Assembly (NCBI GenBank): GCA_946122785.1
Contig: CAMGYJ010000004.1
Span: 21,647,684 to 21,711,683 of the forward strand
DNA: 64,000 nucleotides
Direction of reading: 5' to 3'
From: Linum tenue
Taxonomy: Eukaryota; Streptophyta; Magnoliopsida; Malpighiales; Linaceae
Position 1 is the first letter of the stretch. Every line of letters starts with the position of its first letter. This document shows, in pieces, positions 21,444 through 34,214 of this stretch. A program made the translations under genes and the position numbers. The notes beneath the pieces were generated by a model. That model worked only from the letters and a program-made list of their open reading frames with translations, ran no database searches and was not told the DNA's origin.

Positions 21444-23800
21444 AGCCCGGACGGATGGAAAGATGATACCTTGACCCACTGATGGGTATCACAAGAAGCG
21501 AAATAATCTCGTACATCCTACTCCATGTGCGGCCAATAGAAATGCCTCTGCACTCTGTGTAAGGTCCTTTCCGCACCTGAGTGCCCTCCCATCGGTGAGT
21601 CGTGGAACTCCCGTAGTAAAGTTGTATCCAGGGCCGAATTTGCAAGAAGTACTACTCGCCCTTTGAAGAACACCAAGCCTTGCCGATACGCATAGTTGCC
21701 CGGGCTCAGAGATACAGCCTGATCCCGACAATTCTATAGATAGTCACTGTGAATCACCGCTTCCCGAACCTCATCCCAAAAACTGGTAATAGGCTCGAAT
21801 ACTGCATCAAGAATCGGCCCACCCATAATGCGAGACAGACCATCGACTGCCAAATTTGAGGACCCCAGCTTGTAGTGTATCTCATTATTATAACCCAGAA
21901 ACTTCGGCAGCCATTTATGCTAATCAGACATGGAAATACGCTAATCTAGGAGGTGCTTGAGGCATTGATGGTCGGTATAAATGTCGAATTTTCCCCAGGA
22001 GGTATCATCGCCAAGTCTAAACTGCAGTAGTGAGGGCGAGCATTTCCTTCTGGTAAGTTAACCAACTCTCCTTACTTGAGACAATGTTTGACTCATATAG
22101 GCAATCAATTGCCGGCTCTGAGACAACACAACCCCAATCCCACGCCCCGACGCGTTGGCCTCAATGGTGAATGGCCTGGAGAAGTCCGGTATTGGTGAGT
22201 GGCCTCGAATGCCTCCATCCAAAAATTGCCTTTCTTCAGAAGACTAGTGAGTGCCCTGGCGATGGCGCCATACTGTTGCACAAATTTTCGATAATATTCA
22301 GTAAGCCCTAAGAACCCTCTCAGCACGATGATCATTGTGGGAACAAGTAAGTCAGTCATTGCCTGAATCTTGGAAGGATCCACCTTCACCCCCTATGGTG
22401 TTATTACATGTCCCAAATAATCAACTTCTTGGACCCCGAATGCTCATTTTGAGCCCTTAAGGTAGTACTGATGATGTTAGGATGTCGAACACCTCATGCA
22501 AATTTTCCAGATGTTGTTCCCAAGATGAGTTGTATACCAGGATATCGTCAAAGAAACCAGCACACTCTTCCACAACGAATCATGGAATATATTATTCATT
22601 GCATCTGGAAAAATGGACGGGGCATTACAGAGTCCAAAGGGCATGATCAGGTACTCATAATGCCCATTGTGAGTGTGGAAGGCTGTCTTGTGAACGTCAT
22701 CCTCGTGCATCCAGCTTCGTAAAGTACTGTGCATTGTGTAACTCGTTCAACACATCTTCTATAGTAGGAATGGGTAACATATCCTCCATTGTAGCCTCAT
22801 TCAGTGCCCGATAGTCTGTACAGAACCTCCACGTTCCATTCTTCTTCTTAACCAGTAGCACCGAAGAAGAAAAAGGGCTCGTATTGTGCCTTACCAGTCC
22901 TGTATCGAGCATCTCTGGAACTTGTCTTTCGATTTCTGACTTCTGATAGTGCGCATACCGAGAAGGACGCACATTCACCACTTGTGTTCCCTCTGTCAAA
23001 CAGATTTGGTGATCCACCTGTCGAGCCAGAGGCAGGGTGGTCGGCTTCATAAAGAGGACAACATACTTTTCCAGTACCCGGCGCAAATCCCCTAGCACTT
23101 CCTGATCTACTGCCAGCTTCACCGGCATACACATAACCATATACACAATAGTGTCCTCCTGCAACTGCCTGATATCTAACACCGATTATTTGTTTCCGTC
23201 GACACACCCTGCAACATACAATCTTTCTCCTTCCAGTTAAACTTAATGGTCAACTTGTCTCAGTCTCTAGGTACCGGACCCAAGTCTCGTAGCAATGGTA
23301 TTCCCAAAATTACATCCACACCACATATTGGTAATACAAATAAGGTGGTTATGATTTCTAACCCTTGTGTCGCTAGCTGCATGTTGCTGAATTTCCACTT
23401 GCAGGGGAGGCTGCCCTATTAGCTACCTTCACTGTGAAAGGTTTCGCTTCCTTCCTCTCACCCTCCAACTCCTCCGTGAAGCACTAGCTAATGAAGTTCA
23501 ACGTAGCTCTGCTATCGACCAGCACCAAGGTTGAACTACCGCCGACCTGGGCTCAAAATTGCATCGTCCCGGCGGATTGGACTCCCTCTGACACGAAGTA
23601 GGTCGCCGTGGCAGAGAGGGTCGCGTCGTCTTCGAGTTTCCCCGACTCCGACGCTGTCGTTTGCTCGAGCCGACGAGACTAATTCGCATCCATCTCTCGC
23701 AGCTGACGGGTATACTAATCAGACTATTAATACCATATGATGAGTGATGGCCGATTGTGTGAGAATTGGGGGGAAAAGAATAAGAAGTGAGGTTGGGGTT
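21444..23800 (-). pseudogene. Chromovirus-like gypsy protease, RT, RNase H and integrase N-terminus
   Basis: Minus-strand pol relic. The protease active site appears as VDSRATLNFIS (about 23520-23485), with the usual Gly of DSGAT replaced by Arg. RT follows from 23182: KYVVLF, LLVKKKNGTWRFCTDYRALN, YFTKLD, a short deletion near 22715, [15 protein letters not shown], and the catalytic FFDD at 22565-22554. The RT connection KVDPSKIQAM and GFLGLTEYYRKFV lies at 22389-22290. RNase H begins EANASGRGIGVVLSQ, where the first catalytic Asp is Asn (about 22155). The integrase zinc region MGGHSGAERTLHRVQRHFYW follows, 21600-21540. Many frameshifts. The only RT of the gypsy class in the window. Confidence 0.85.
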
Positions 23801-24493
23801 CAACGAACATAAGAGGAGAGGGGAATTATGGATTGATTATTCTTGTAAAATTGTGCTTAATGAATCCCAAAATAATAATCCATTACATAAAAAATTCCTA
23901 CTACTGCTGGTACTTCGAGCTGGGTTTGGGACGTCAGTCGGACCCGCGGACTGACCCGGTCATGCCTCCATCATACCTCAATCAATCACTCTTTAACTTT
24001 ACTAATGACTAGTGATTGGCATAAGGGATACATGTATTAAATCAAGAAATTTAACTCTTTGTTGATGAATATTAACTATAAATTTCTTGTCTATAACGTG
24101 CATATGTTAATAATTTGCGATGCTTATCGTCTTAATTTAATGGTTCATTTATTTGATTTTGCCTCATATTATTATTAGAGGTTACCAAAATTCTTCATCT
24201 TATTATTAAATGGTGGTTTTAAATTCATGGTGTAGAATTTAAGTAATGATTTGATTACAAACACATTAGAAATTATCATATTATTATATAATATTAAATA
24301 TATATTATTTTATGATGTTTGGAATAACCTTCAACAAATAATTCTCAATATTCAGTCAAACAGTCATTTACAACACTCAAATTATTTTTGTGATGTACAC
24401 CACAAATTCTACTACATATGAGACATTGTATAACTTGAACAATGTTCTTGATAGGTTTCTAATTTAAATTTTGATATAAGCTGAGGTTCCTAC
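23800..24493. other. AT-rich stretch with no recognised gene
   Basis: 23800-23990 could be 5' UTR or LTR sequence of the minus-strand gypsy element. 24000-24480 is very A+T rich with no coding blocks, inverted termini or repeats that I can identify. Confidence 0.4.
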
Positions 24494-24706
24494 TTGATTC
24501 GGGCCTAATTACACATATTTTACCTTTATTTTTTATCATTTGACTTGGTAAATCAACGTCCCTCGACCTATTTTACCCTAAGGTGTGCTATTTTTGTTAT
24601 ATTTCAAGTCCTAGTACATGTGGGAAGGTCGATGACGAGTTTCGGGATGACTGGAGGTGAAAAAGTGCCAAAAAGTGATGAACAGTCAAAAGTAACGGGC
24701 TAGGGG

Positions 24707-26299
24707 TGACTCGCACGAAACTACATCGCGAATTAATCCCGATTAGAGACCAAGTTTGTAAACTCTAGCCGGGTGCAGTATAGGGCAAGTATTTAATTGT
24801 CAAACCCGGGCCGGTGCATTTACCCCTACTTCAATCGCTTAAGTTGTTATCTAGCAAAACAATTTTGGGTTTAAAATTAAGAAAACTACAAACTAAACAA
24901 GCAAGGAAAGTAAATGGAGGAAAATTCTACTAGAGGGGACTTCACCTGGGTATTGCTCCCCCTAGTCTCATGCTAAGAAGCGACAAACAAAGCTCTAGTG
25001 TGAAGGAAATGTTCATACACCACAAGGTGTGCGCAACTAGCTAGGAACAAACTCCCTTAGTCGATCAATGAAGGAAAATAAACAACTACAAGCTAGGGGA
25101 ACTAGCTCTCTTAACCGTTAGGTCAATGATTGATTAATAGATAGGGAATCTAACCCTTCTTACCGATCAACCAAGGAGATGCCTAACTCTCTTAGTTAGC
25201 TAATTGAGAATCGTTGCAACAAGTTAGAAAGCTAACTCTCTTAACCTTTGGGCTAAGGGTGACAACGATAGGCTAGGAAACCTAACCCTCTCAACTAGCC
25301 GGATAAGTGTTGCAACCCAAATCCTCTAAACTTAATCCGGTCAGCAGAGAGACCAATCCCGATGGAATCACGACCCTACTCCAACACTTGAGATTTTGGT
25401 CTTAAATTGACCTAAAGGAGGTTACCCAAGTGGCTAAGAAGTCTAGCTTCCTATTGGACCAAAAGGGGATTTCCACCCTCTAGGTCAATTTTACCCAAAA
25501 TGAGTTAAAGCTTGCAGACTCAATAATTCATGAATAATACCTCAAATATCATATAAAATACTCAATCAACACAATAGGTTCATGTTCTTACATCCTAACA
25601 CATAAAGAGACTAGGATTCACAATACCCAAGTGAGTAGGTAGGCTATTCCATAGCTAAGCAAGAGAAAACAACAAAAGGGGAAGAAAGAACCATGAAGTG
25701 ATGCCAATCTTTCCTCCTTGTTGCTTGAGACACCCTTGAGATGAAGAAATCTTCAATCCTCTAGCAAGGAACAAGCCCAAAGCTCCTTCTTCCTCCTTTG
25801 ATTTGCACTTTCTCACTCTAGAAGAAACCCTAACCTCTCACTAGAATCCTCTTTATTCTGAACTCAGTGTCGTGGCCAAAACTCAACGCTTCACTTCCCG
25901 GGTTCACGGTTTGTCCTCAAAGTTCACGGTCTTAGCGACATTGAACTGCCTTTTCATCAGTAACCTCTGGAACCCCCTGGATGCCTAGCTGTTCATGGTT
26001 TGTGGTTCCATTTCACGATCCTGGCAAGCGTGAACTTGCAGCTCTGACCGTGAACTGCGACTGGTTCCTGGAAGCCTGTGCTTCACTGTCACGGGTGACT
26101 TTGGACTTTTCTTCAGTTTTTTTGCTCTTTTTTACCTCCAATCATCCTGAAACTTGTCCTCGACCCTACCACACGTGCTAAGGCCTGAAATGTATCAAAA
26201 CAAGCACAACCTAACGTGAAATATGTCGAGGAATGATGAAATGCAAAGTCAAACTATCAAGAAATGAGGGGCAAAATGTGTATAATTGGACCCGAATCA
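24707..26299 (-). repeat. Solo LTR on the minus strand
   Basis: On the minus strand it starts TGATTCGGGTCC (26299) and ends ...TGCGAGTCA (24707); length 1593 bp. The flanks are AGGGG and GGGGG, a probable 5-bp TSD with one change. Minus-strand content matches the LTR F family: palindromes GTTCACGG../..CGTGAAC at 25890-26080 and the 'tttagggcaa..' and 'gctagataac' boxes. No internal region is attached. Confidence 0.75.
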
Positions 26300-26546
26300 G
26301 GGGGTAATTCTCATGGTCTCTGGGCCGTGAAAATTGAGCCCAGGGCATGACTTTTGACCTGAATCAGAAGGGTCTACACGTCTCGCGAGTCTAAAGATTG
26401 GCACGGTCACCAGACTATGACAATTGACAATAGACCGTGACATTGGACCAAAACGGTAGCAAACATTTGAGTTTTCGTCTGTGATCATGGTTGGGCTTCT
26501 GATGTCACGGTCGTGACATTAGACTGTGAAAATTGACTGTCGGACT

Positions 26547-28052
26547 TGATAACACCTAAATTGGTGTTATTTACCCTTCATATTGAGATTTTTGTCGTGT
26601 CGATTCATGTGTTTAAATGCTTAAAAATCGTCAATTACATCCCTATTACGCTCCTATCTGAATTCGATGTGATTTTAGGGTGTGTTAGACGATATATGAA
26701 ATTAGGTACAAAATAATGTCACAAGTGTTGCAAGGGGGCAGAAGACTGGAGATTGTGCCCTAGAAGTAAATATCACGACCGAGATCCTGGACAACAAAGA
26801 CAAGCTAAAGATCGTGGCTTGGAAACCCAATATTGCGGCCGCGTATTGGAGGGGTCAGGGTGTGAACTTTGCCAAGAAGTAGCCAAGGAGAAACAGAGAG
26901 TTTCCCCAGTCAAATCACGACCACAATGCATTCTGACCGCAAGGATGATCGCAGCCGTGAATCACGACCACGAAGTCAGCTCGCGATCTCCTCAATCCCA
27001 AAGGCCAGCACGACTGTGTTTCAAGATCACGGCCTCTCCTCTGAAGATCCCGCCCGCGATCTCTACCCTTCTGATCGCGAACTTGTCCGTCTTCTGATTG
27101 CCTATAAATAAGAGACCCCTTTCCCCTTTTTAGGAGAGCTAATTTTGAGAGAAAAATTTCTAGTTTTAGAGAGAGAGAGAGCAGAGAGAGAAGTTGAAGA
27201 AAGGAGAAGGAGCTACAAGAGAGGAGGCATCTTCATCAACCTCAAGTCTTCTTCAATTTCTTCTATGTATCTTCTTCCCACCTTTATGGAGTAGTCCTCT
27301 AAGGTACTATGGGTTTTAAACCCCAAACCTTTGTTTTAGGGTTTACTATATATGTATGGATATTTTAGGGTTTGAATGAATGAATGTGTTTATCTAGTTG
27401 ATTCTATTTCTATTCTATCTTTGGTGGTGTTTGGGTAAGCCGCTTTCATCTTCTCTATTAGCCTACTTTATGCTTCTACGCTGGGTATGGAGTTCTAGGG
27501 TTAGACGAGTATGTGTCGTATACCAAATCGAGGTAGATGTATGAATAGGCACCTATGGTGGTCGAGGCGAACGAACCCTTGCTATAGGTAGCCTTCCTAG
27601 ATAGAACACGGGATAAAACCTCGGTGTGGACGGTGGATAGTATCCATTGAAAGGAGCTATGAGCTTAGAGCCCCAAATACGATATCCTAGATCGAGGTGA
27701 CTTTATATGAGTCTAGGGGAGGCGTACTCGGAGGTATGTGGATAACCACGAGAGCCCACAGAAACGATCTCACTCACCACATTCGATAACCCTAAGTATC
27801 TAGATATACATAGTAGCCTAGGCTAGGGTGAGGGATAGTTCCCCAAAATACCTGCTTTTAGCTTTATTGGATCTCTAAACTAGTAGTTCCCTAAAATCCT
27901 CCACTTGAACCTCCAAAACCGATTAACTAATTAGCAACTAGGTGAGAAGTAGACTAGGGTACCAGAACTGGAGTAAAATACGACATTGATTACCACAATA
28001 TGACAATGTCATCTCAGGTTAAACTTGGCCTAGGATGGGGTAGTTGTTGACA
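26547..28052 (+). repeat. LTR J, a separate LTR family
   Basis: Starts TGATAACACCTAAATTGG, whose first 24 bases form a perfect inverted repeat (AACACC..GGTGTT). A CG-rich palindrome-like cluster (ATCACGACC, GATCGCG, GCGGCCGC) lies at 26770-27090, followed by TATAAATA at 27103-27110. 'gagagagagagc' and 'gctttcatcttctc' lie downstream. The end is taken as ...GTTGTTGACA at about 28052. No TSD was found, so the 3' edge is uncertain. Confidence 0.5.
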
Positions 28053-28992
28053 TGTGCTAACCATTGACAATAATCTGCACGGGCTCAAGTGATCATGGCT
28101 GTATGAAAAGATAGCAACGGAGAGAGAGAAATGAGAGCTGGTTTTTGGAGGAAAATTTGATTCTCTCTAGGGTTTCAACCCAAAACACCAATGGGGAGTT
28201 CTAGTGAGAGAGAGAGCATTCTTGAGTGATCTTGGAGCTTAATGCAAGAGCTTAATTAAAGGTGTTGATCAAGCTTGGAAGCAAGGAATCAAGCCTAGAA
28301 GAAGACTTTCTGCTCCAATTTGTAATCTCTCTCTAGAAACTATCCCTCTTCTCTTAGGTTTAAGAACCCTAAGTCTAGCTTTTGGTTTTAATATTGATGT
28401 ATGTGACAAATATTATGTTTGATTGAGTTTATTATCTATTTGATAGATGGTTTTCATGGATTGCATGATTTTAGATTCCATTTCATGTATCGAGCTTTTG
28501 ACCTAGGAGGGAGAAAATCCCCTTAGAGCACACTTTTGACGTCTTCAAGTAACTCCTAACATATATTGTCCGAGTAATCCCATGGGAGTTTATTCGAACA
28601 TTCTCTTAGCAATATATGAAAATCTAGGTTGAATAGAGCAACTACCCATCCATCACTTCCCCATTCCAGGTCAATCCCGAGTGAGTCGATCTCATAACGG
28701 TAGGGTAATGACTCGATCGAGCTAGGATAGTACTCAATATCGATCCAACTTATGGAACTAGGGAAGCTAAGAGAGCTCCACCGCTTGTAATTAACTAGGG
28801 TAATGTAGTTAGGTTACTTAGCTTAATCACTACTCTAGGTTGGCTAGATAATGAACCCTAAACCTAAAGTAAGTAAGCCTAGATCCCCGTGGTACGATAA
28901 GTTTTATTGCTTGTTTACCCTATGCTACACCCGACCGTCGTTTATACTTGGTCATCGATTGGGATGTTGTAGTTAGAGTGGAGTCGAGTTTT

Positions 28993-29010
28993 TGGCGCCA
29001 TTGTTGGGGA
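28993..29010 (+). other. Degenerate tRNA-Asp-type PBS (element H)
   Basis: TGGCGCCATTGTTGGGGA six bases after the LTR end. It differs from the tRNA-Asp complement at three positions, all consistent with C-to-T or G-to-A decay. Confidence 0.7.
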
Positions 29011-29161
29011 GCACATTCTATGTTATTAAAAAGGCTTAGGTCGTTACTTTAGCTGTTTTGTTGTTTGTTTCGTGTTTGTTGACCCACTCTGCTATTAGAA
29101 GAGTTGCTTTGTGTTTGTTTGATTTTGTTTTTGTCTTTTTGTTGTTTGTTGGTTTTGACTC

Positions 29162-30215
29162 ATGGCTCCTTATGATTTCACCCAATTGTGGGGGTATCCA
29201 CCACCACCCAAGAGTGGTTACCCGGAGCTTCATGGGACTATCAAACTGGTGGAATTCAAGGATTTGGGTTATATTATCAACCCTCATTCCAAGAACAACA
29301 ACCATACCAATGGGGATATCAATAAGCTTCCCCTCGCCAAGAAGATTTCCCTCCCCAACCCGAGGAGAAATCCAAGTTGGAGTTAGCAATGGAGGCTTTC
29401 ATGGGGCATACCTCAAGACCAAGTGTCACTCCACAGCCGGAGCCAAAAATCCAATTGGAGCTCATGGTGGTGTGGTTTGCCCGAGGCACGATTGAAGGGT
29501 ACTTGAACTTGGATCTCCCATAACCCTAAGAGTAGTCCAAATTGAAGCTAGCCATGGAAAATTTTGAAAGAGCATGCTCCAACACGGATTTCCAACCCCT
29601 CCCTCCTCCCGGTTTGACATTAGAAGAGAAGGTTGCACGAGCTTGTGCACGCCACCGCTTCTCACCATTGAAAGAAGAAGAGAAGGTGGAAGGGATGATC
29701 AATGACAACCTCGTGGAGCAAGAGGAACTCACCCCAGAGAGCTCCCGTGGTGAGAATTGATGACTTTCACACCTTTCCCCTTCCTTTGAATAACTTTGAA
29801 GACCAAGTCACGAGGATAGAAGAAAAAGAGAATCCTTTCAACGACCATGCATGGCATCTTTCCCACCATACCGTGCTTGAAGACATGAATTGGGAAGGTG
29901 AAAGAGGAGGTTGAAGAGGAGGAACACATTGAGGAAGGGAGGTTGAGGTTGAAATTGAAGTATCAAATGGAGTGCAGGAGGAGCACGAGGTCGTGGTGGA
30001 TGGAGTTTCAACAAATTACAAGTGTTACCAAAGATTTCCCCCCGACCTTGAATGATGAATCAGATGGAAGGGAGGCGGATTGCATCGACATCAGGAAAAA
30101 ATATCCAAATCTGGAGCCTCTATCAAAGGAGTGGCAACAACCAAAATTAGCGTTTGAAGCAACAGTGACAAGGAGGATGAGAAGGGAGGTGATGAGGGAG
30201 CGGCATGGGTAGATC
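29162..30215 (+). pseudogene. Decayed acidic ORF of a non-autonomous LTR element (element H)
   Basis: It does not resemble gag or pol. It begins MAPYDFTQLWGYPPPPK, clearly related to MDPHGFSNHWGYPPLSE in element A (34215). After frameshifts, further related pieces appear: ERACSNTDF..LTLEEKVARA, then TPESSRGEN, FHTFPLPLNNFEDQ and ..HHTVLEDMNWEGE. A Glu-rich stretch EEVEEEEHIEEGRLRLK follows. The order matches A's ESSRDD..HTFPHPKLSFEE..ALQSVLEEEERERV. At least three frame changes and several stops break it. The function is unknown. The position straight after the PBS would suit a structural or packaging protein, but that is only inference. Confidence 0.6.
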
Positions 30216-30929
30216 TAGAGCTCTAGAGTTGGAAAAGCAGTTGTAGGTTCTGAGATAAAGGAAGGTAGCAGCGGCACAGTGATGTGTGAAGGAGCTGATC
30301 CGGTAGGAGAAAAAGAGCCCAACAATTAGCTCTTGGTGATTTTCTTCGGGAAGTTTTGTCTCTGAGGAAGTATTTGGGCTCTAAGAAAAGGGGAGGAAGT
30401 GAAGGGAAATTTTTGTCTTTATTATTCATGAAATTATTTTTCTTTTATTTTTATTTTTACTTTTCATGGCAATGTTGTTGAGAAATGTTGCCAAATCAGC
30501 AAATTCATTAGTCCAGTCAACCTGTTAGATGGTACCATTAAAGTTTTGGACGGAATTGAAAATTTTGTGTATTTTCAAAAAATGACTATTATTATCACAA
30601 ACTTGAAAATTGTGGCTATATGGATGTATTTTGCCGATAAAATACGAAGCATAGGCTCAAGTTCGATTAAGGGACCAGGAACAAAGAGATGTCGGATCAT
30701 GTGACTAGGGGGCCTAGTCATTTGACTAAGCCTCTCCTAGACCTTAGATCTAGACACACTTATCTAATGGTTAAAAGGTGGGAAGAGCTTTTTAATTAGT
30801 CATAGGGTTAATTTTGGTATATTATAAAAAATTGATTTTACGTATTTTTTATTTTTACCAGTCCTTTTTTTGTATTTTACCTTGTTTATACAAACAAAAT
30901 GATAAAACTGTACAAACCATACAAACTAT
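30216..30929. other. No recognised gene
   Basis: Probably the remaining 3' part of element H and older flank. No PPT or second LTR of H is visible. 30470-30810 carries no motif I can assign. The T-rich stretch 30815-30880 immediately precedes the LINE relic. Confidence 0.4.
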
Positions 30930-31898
30930 ACAAATCAAACTTACAAAGAATAAAAAACATACAAGGAAAGCTCTTAACAAGGAAAGTTATTCTGACATAT
31001 CTGAGCAATCTAGAGCAGCAGAATTGGAGCTGGACAGAAGGCAGTTTTAGTTCTATCTAATCCCACTGATTCTAACATACAACTGGAGTTGGAACAAGCA
31101 ACTCTATGTAATGAGTTACTGAATGCTGAGGAGAGTTTCTATAAGCAGAAAGCACGAGTTAAGCATGTTAAAGAGTGTGATGCGAATATGGCTTACTTTC
31201 ATCGACTTGTGAAGATACGTAATCATAAACAGTCTATTACAAAACTAGTCAAGGAGGATGGTAATGTGGTTACATCAGTGAAGGAGATGGGTGCTGTGGC
31301 GGTTGACTTTTATTAAAATTTATTGGGGAAGGTTGATTTGGCGGTGCAGGAACACCCTGTTCAGTACTATGTTAGCTTGTTGAAGCATAAATTGGGTGAC
31401 TAGGGAAGAAATATGAAATTTCTTCTTCCATATGCCGAATGATAAGGCCACAGGGCGTGATGGTTTCCCTGTTGAATTCTATAAGGAAGATTGGTCTGTA
31501 GTTGGTAAGGATGTGGAAGATGTGGTGCTTGAGTCCTTTCGCACAGGCTCCATGCCAAAACAGGTAAATTCAACAATCTTAGACTTGATTCCCAAGCTTC
31601 CTATTGTGGACAGAATGAAGAATTTTTGGCCTCTTTCCTGTTGTAATGTTCTTTGTATATGCATATCTAAACTCCTCTTCAATTGGTTGGCTTCTGTGCT
31701 ACTATCTGTCATTTGAAAATCGCAATCAGCTTTTGTTGAGGGGCGGTTGATCAGTGATAATATTGTAATGGCATCTGAGTTGGTTAAGGACTACCACAAG
31801 GCTAGGATTTCATCTAGATGTGAATTGAAAATCAATTTAATGAAAGTTTTTGCTTCGGTGCACTAGGGGTTCTTGTTTAAGGTTTTATTAACAATGGG
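30930..31898 (+). pseudogene. Plant L1-type LINE reverse transcriptase relic
   Basis: Part of ORF2 of a non-LTR retrotransposon. Pre-RT blocks are SDISEQSRAAELELDRRQ, EESFYKQKARVKHVKECDAN and YFHRLVKIRNHKQSITKL. RT follows with NDKATGRDGFPVEFYKEDW, NSTILDLIPK, then WPLSCCNVLCICISKLL and ISDNIVMASELVKDYHKAR. The segment KINLMKVFASV replaces the usual K(I/L)DLMKAYDSV, so both Asp of RT motif A are lost. Endonuclease and the rest of RT are absent. Stops occur at several places, and the copy is truncated at 31898 by the LTR of element B. It is the oldest recognisable layer of the nest. Confidence 0.85.
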
Positions 31899-32571
31899 TG
31901 ATTCTGGCCTAAATGTACACTTTTTATCCCCGTTTCACTTTGGCGTTTGTGGCATTTGAGCACAGAAAAGGGTGGTTTTATGCTAGGTTTGCTGTGTTTC
32001 AATGTGTTTCAGAGTCTAACAGGTAGACCCAAAGTGAACTAGATCCACAAACCATGAACTTACGAGGTTCCAGAGATTTTTCAGAGGTTATTGACGTCGA
32101 GAAAGTTCACGGTCGTAAGACCGGAAACTGAAGCCATGGACCTTGAACCAGTTAAGTGAAGCCACGTGTTTGGACTGAGTTCACAGTCCGCGCCATTAGT
32201 TCACGACCGTGAACTGGGATCCCAAAGTGAGAGAAACTTTCTTCTTGAAAACCTAGAGAGAGAAAGCCATGAACCAAGAGGGAGAAGAGGCTAGGGTTTA
32301 CTCCAAGTCAAGATTTGGGAAGTTCCTCTTCAAGAGAGGATCTCTACAAGCACAAGAGGGATTGAGGCATCACAATGATGGTTTTTTCCTTTTTCCTTTG
32401 TGTTCTTCCTTTGTCTAGCTTGGAGTAGTCTCCTTTTCACTTGGGTGTTGTAGAATCCTAAATTCTACCATGTATTTGATTGTGTGGATTGAATGATTGT
32501 GTGTGGGTGGTGTTTAATTTAAGGTTTGAGGTATTTTTCATGGTGATTGTGCATAGTGTGTGCTTGGCAAT
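31899..32571 (+). repeat. 5' LTR of element B, first part
   Basis: Starts TGATTCTGGCCTAAATGTAC directly within the LINE relic. It has GTTCACGGTCGTAAGACC and GTTCACGACCGTGAACTG palindromes (32106-32215), a leader 'agagagagaaagccatgaac', and continues to the short-repeat zone at 32560. There element A inserted. It belongs to the LTR F family. It resumes at 38145 after element A. Confidence 0.75.
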
Positions 32572-34083
32572 TGATGACTCAATATTTGCACAAGGTTTCC
32601 CCTTTGTTTCTTGATCGTTTAAGCTTGCATTATCGCTTCTTTGGCCTATTGTACTCTAGGTTTTGTTCCTTTATCACATTTCAGGTCCTAGCACATAAAG
32701 GGAAGCCTAGGCGCAAATTTCAAGTCAATCAGAGATCAATTGGCGACTCGGGGGAAGAAACTCGGGTATGACTTGAATAAGAATGGATTTCTACCTCAGT
32801 TTGTGACCATATAATCATGTAATCTTGTCATGAGAAGAAAGAGGACGAGACTATGAGCGTCTGGGAGCAAACGTCACCTTATTTTGAGTACGAACGAGGG
32901 AGAAACGAAGAATCAAAGATAGGGGACGCGGAACTGCAAAATACCCGACCATAATACCCTACCGGGTATTTTGGCCATCTGATAGGGGATTTTTGGCAGC
33001 ATCAGAAGGCCCTCGGTCGTGAACCAAAAATACCCGACCGGGTACTAAAAGTACCCGACCGGGTATTTTCCCTTTTTCCCAGAAGAGTGACCCGGATCAT
33101 TTTGTTGATACCCGATCGGTTCCCTAAATACCAGACCGGGTATTTGGACCGGGGGTCGCGAACGCAGGCTGTTAAAAGCCTGTTTTGTGCGTTTTTGCAG
33201 GGGGGGAGCTGGGTTTTGGATCCCAAACACCCAAGGGACGAACCAAAGAGAGAGAGGGCAATTTGAGGGCATTCTTGGAGTGGAATTGGAGGATTTCTTC
33301 ACCTTGGAAGCTCGAGGAACAAGCCCAGACTTGAAGACTGATCATCTGAAGATTCTTACGGCAGTCTCTCTCTTCTCTATGGAGTAACTTCCCTTCACTT
33401 AGGTTTTGAGGAACCCTAGCTATTTTTGTTTGATTGGATGATTGTATGAGTACTCCTACTTGATAATCTTGAGTTCATATTCAATCTATGCATGTTTTCA
33501 TAATTCAATTCTGCTTTAGTCGAGATTATTGATTCTGCTTTGATCCTATGAGAGCGAATACCTGATTAGGTCAATAGAGCACCATAGATTGATAGTATTG
33601 CATCGATTGCTTTAGTCGAGGGTCCATTCACTGCTTTGTATCGATTGAGAACCTCTTTCGATAAAGGGAGTCTAGTTCAGAACGCCTTGATCTGTTGTTC
33701 TAGAGAAGGATACGTCCCTCTAGGCAATTGACTCAAGAGGGCCTTGTTCCTTTAGTCGAGACTCAAGGTCTAGTTAAGGATTCTCCGCATTGTGAATGAA
33801 AGTGAAACAGGTTAGAGATCATCAATCATTAATCTGGTTAGTGGCTAGGGGGAATCATACCTAAGTGAGTTCCCAACCTGTAATTTGATTAACTTTAACT
33901 GTAGTTTGCTAGAGTAGTTTTAGTTCTTTCATCTTAATCTGGTTTGCTAGATAATGAACTGAAGCTGAGTAATAGTAACTCTAGAGACCCGTGGATTCGA
34001 TATTTATTACTTGAGCCACTATACTGCAGTCCCTTTCATTGGTTACACTTGGCCTTTGTCAGGAGTTGTGTCATAGCGAGTCA
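32572..34083 (+). repeat. 5' LTR of element A
   Basis: Begins TGATGACTCAATATTTGC and ends CATAGCGAGTCA; 1512 bp. The U3 palindrome cluster is of the ATACCCGACCGGGTAT type (32940-33150). A microtandem of 'ctttagtcgag' boxes is at 33520-33780. The 'gctagataatgaact' box is at 33948. It is nearly identical to the 3' LTR; differences are scattered single bases. Confidence 0.9.
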
Positions 34084-34089
34084 AGTTTT

Positions 34090-34107
34090 TGGCACCGTTG
34101 CCGGGGA
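34090..34107 (+). other. PBS of element A, tRNA-Asp type
   Basis: TGGCACCGTTGCCGGGGA, six bases after the LTR end, with a single mismatch to the tRNA-Asp 3' complement. Confidence 0.85.
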
Positions 34108-34214
34108 CTTTCTAGAGTTAGGAAAGGCAGAAGTTTGTTACTTTGGCGTTTTTTTTTTTTCCACCCTTGCTTTTCACTTGGGTGTTTTTGTTTTTGTTGG
34201 TGCAGATCTAAATC

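Larger units (their letters stand above)
24494..28987 (+). repeat. 5' LTR of element H, broken by two later LTR insertions
   Basis: The start TGATTCGGGCCTAATTACAC is at about 24488-24494. The LTR text 24494-24706 resumes at about 26300, after a minus-strand solo LTR. It carries palindromes such as TGTCACGGTCGTGACA (about 26504) up to 26546. A second LTR-like unit (26547-28052) intervenes. The segment 28053-28987 supplies the leader ('gagagagaaatgagag'), 'ccctagg', the 'gctagataatgaacc' box and the end ...TGGAGTCGA. A PBS lies 6 bases downstream. The joining of the three parts is inference from order and orientation. Confidence 0.5.

Noticed and set aside
21444..23800. Possible endogenous pararetrovirus
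   Set aside because: RT is followed by RNase H, an integrase zinc region, an integrase core and a chromodomain-like tail, which is Ty3/gypsy order. No movement-protein motifs seen.
26299..26299. Perfect TSD for the minus-strand solo LTR 24707-26299
   Set aside because: Flanks are AGGGG and GGGGG; one base differs, so it is reported only as probable.
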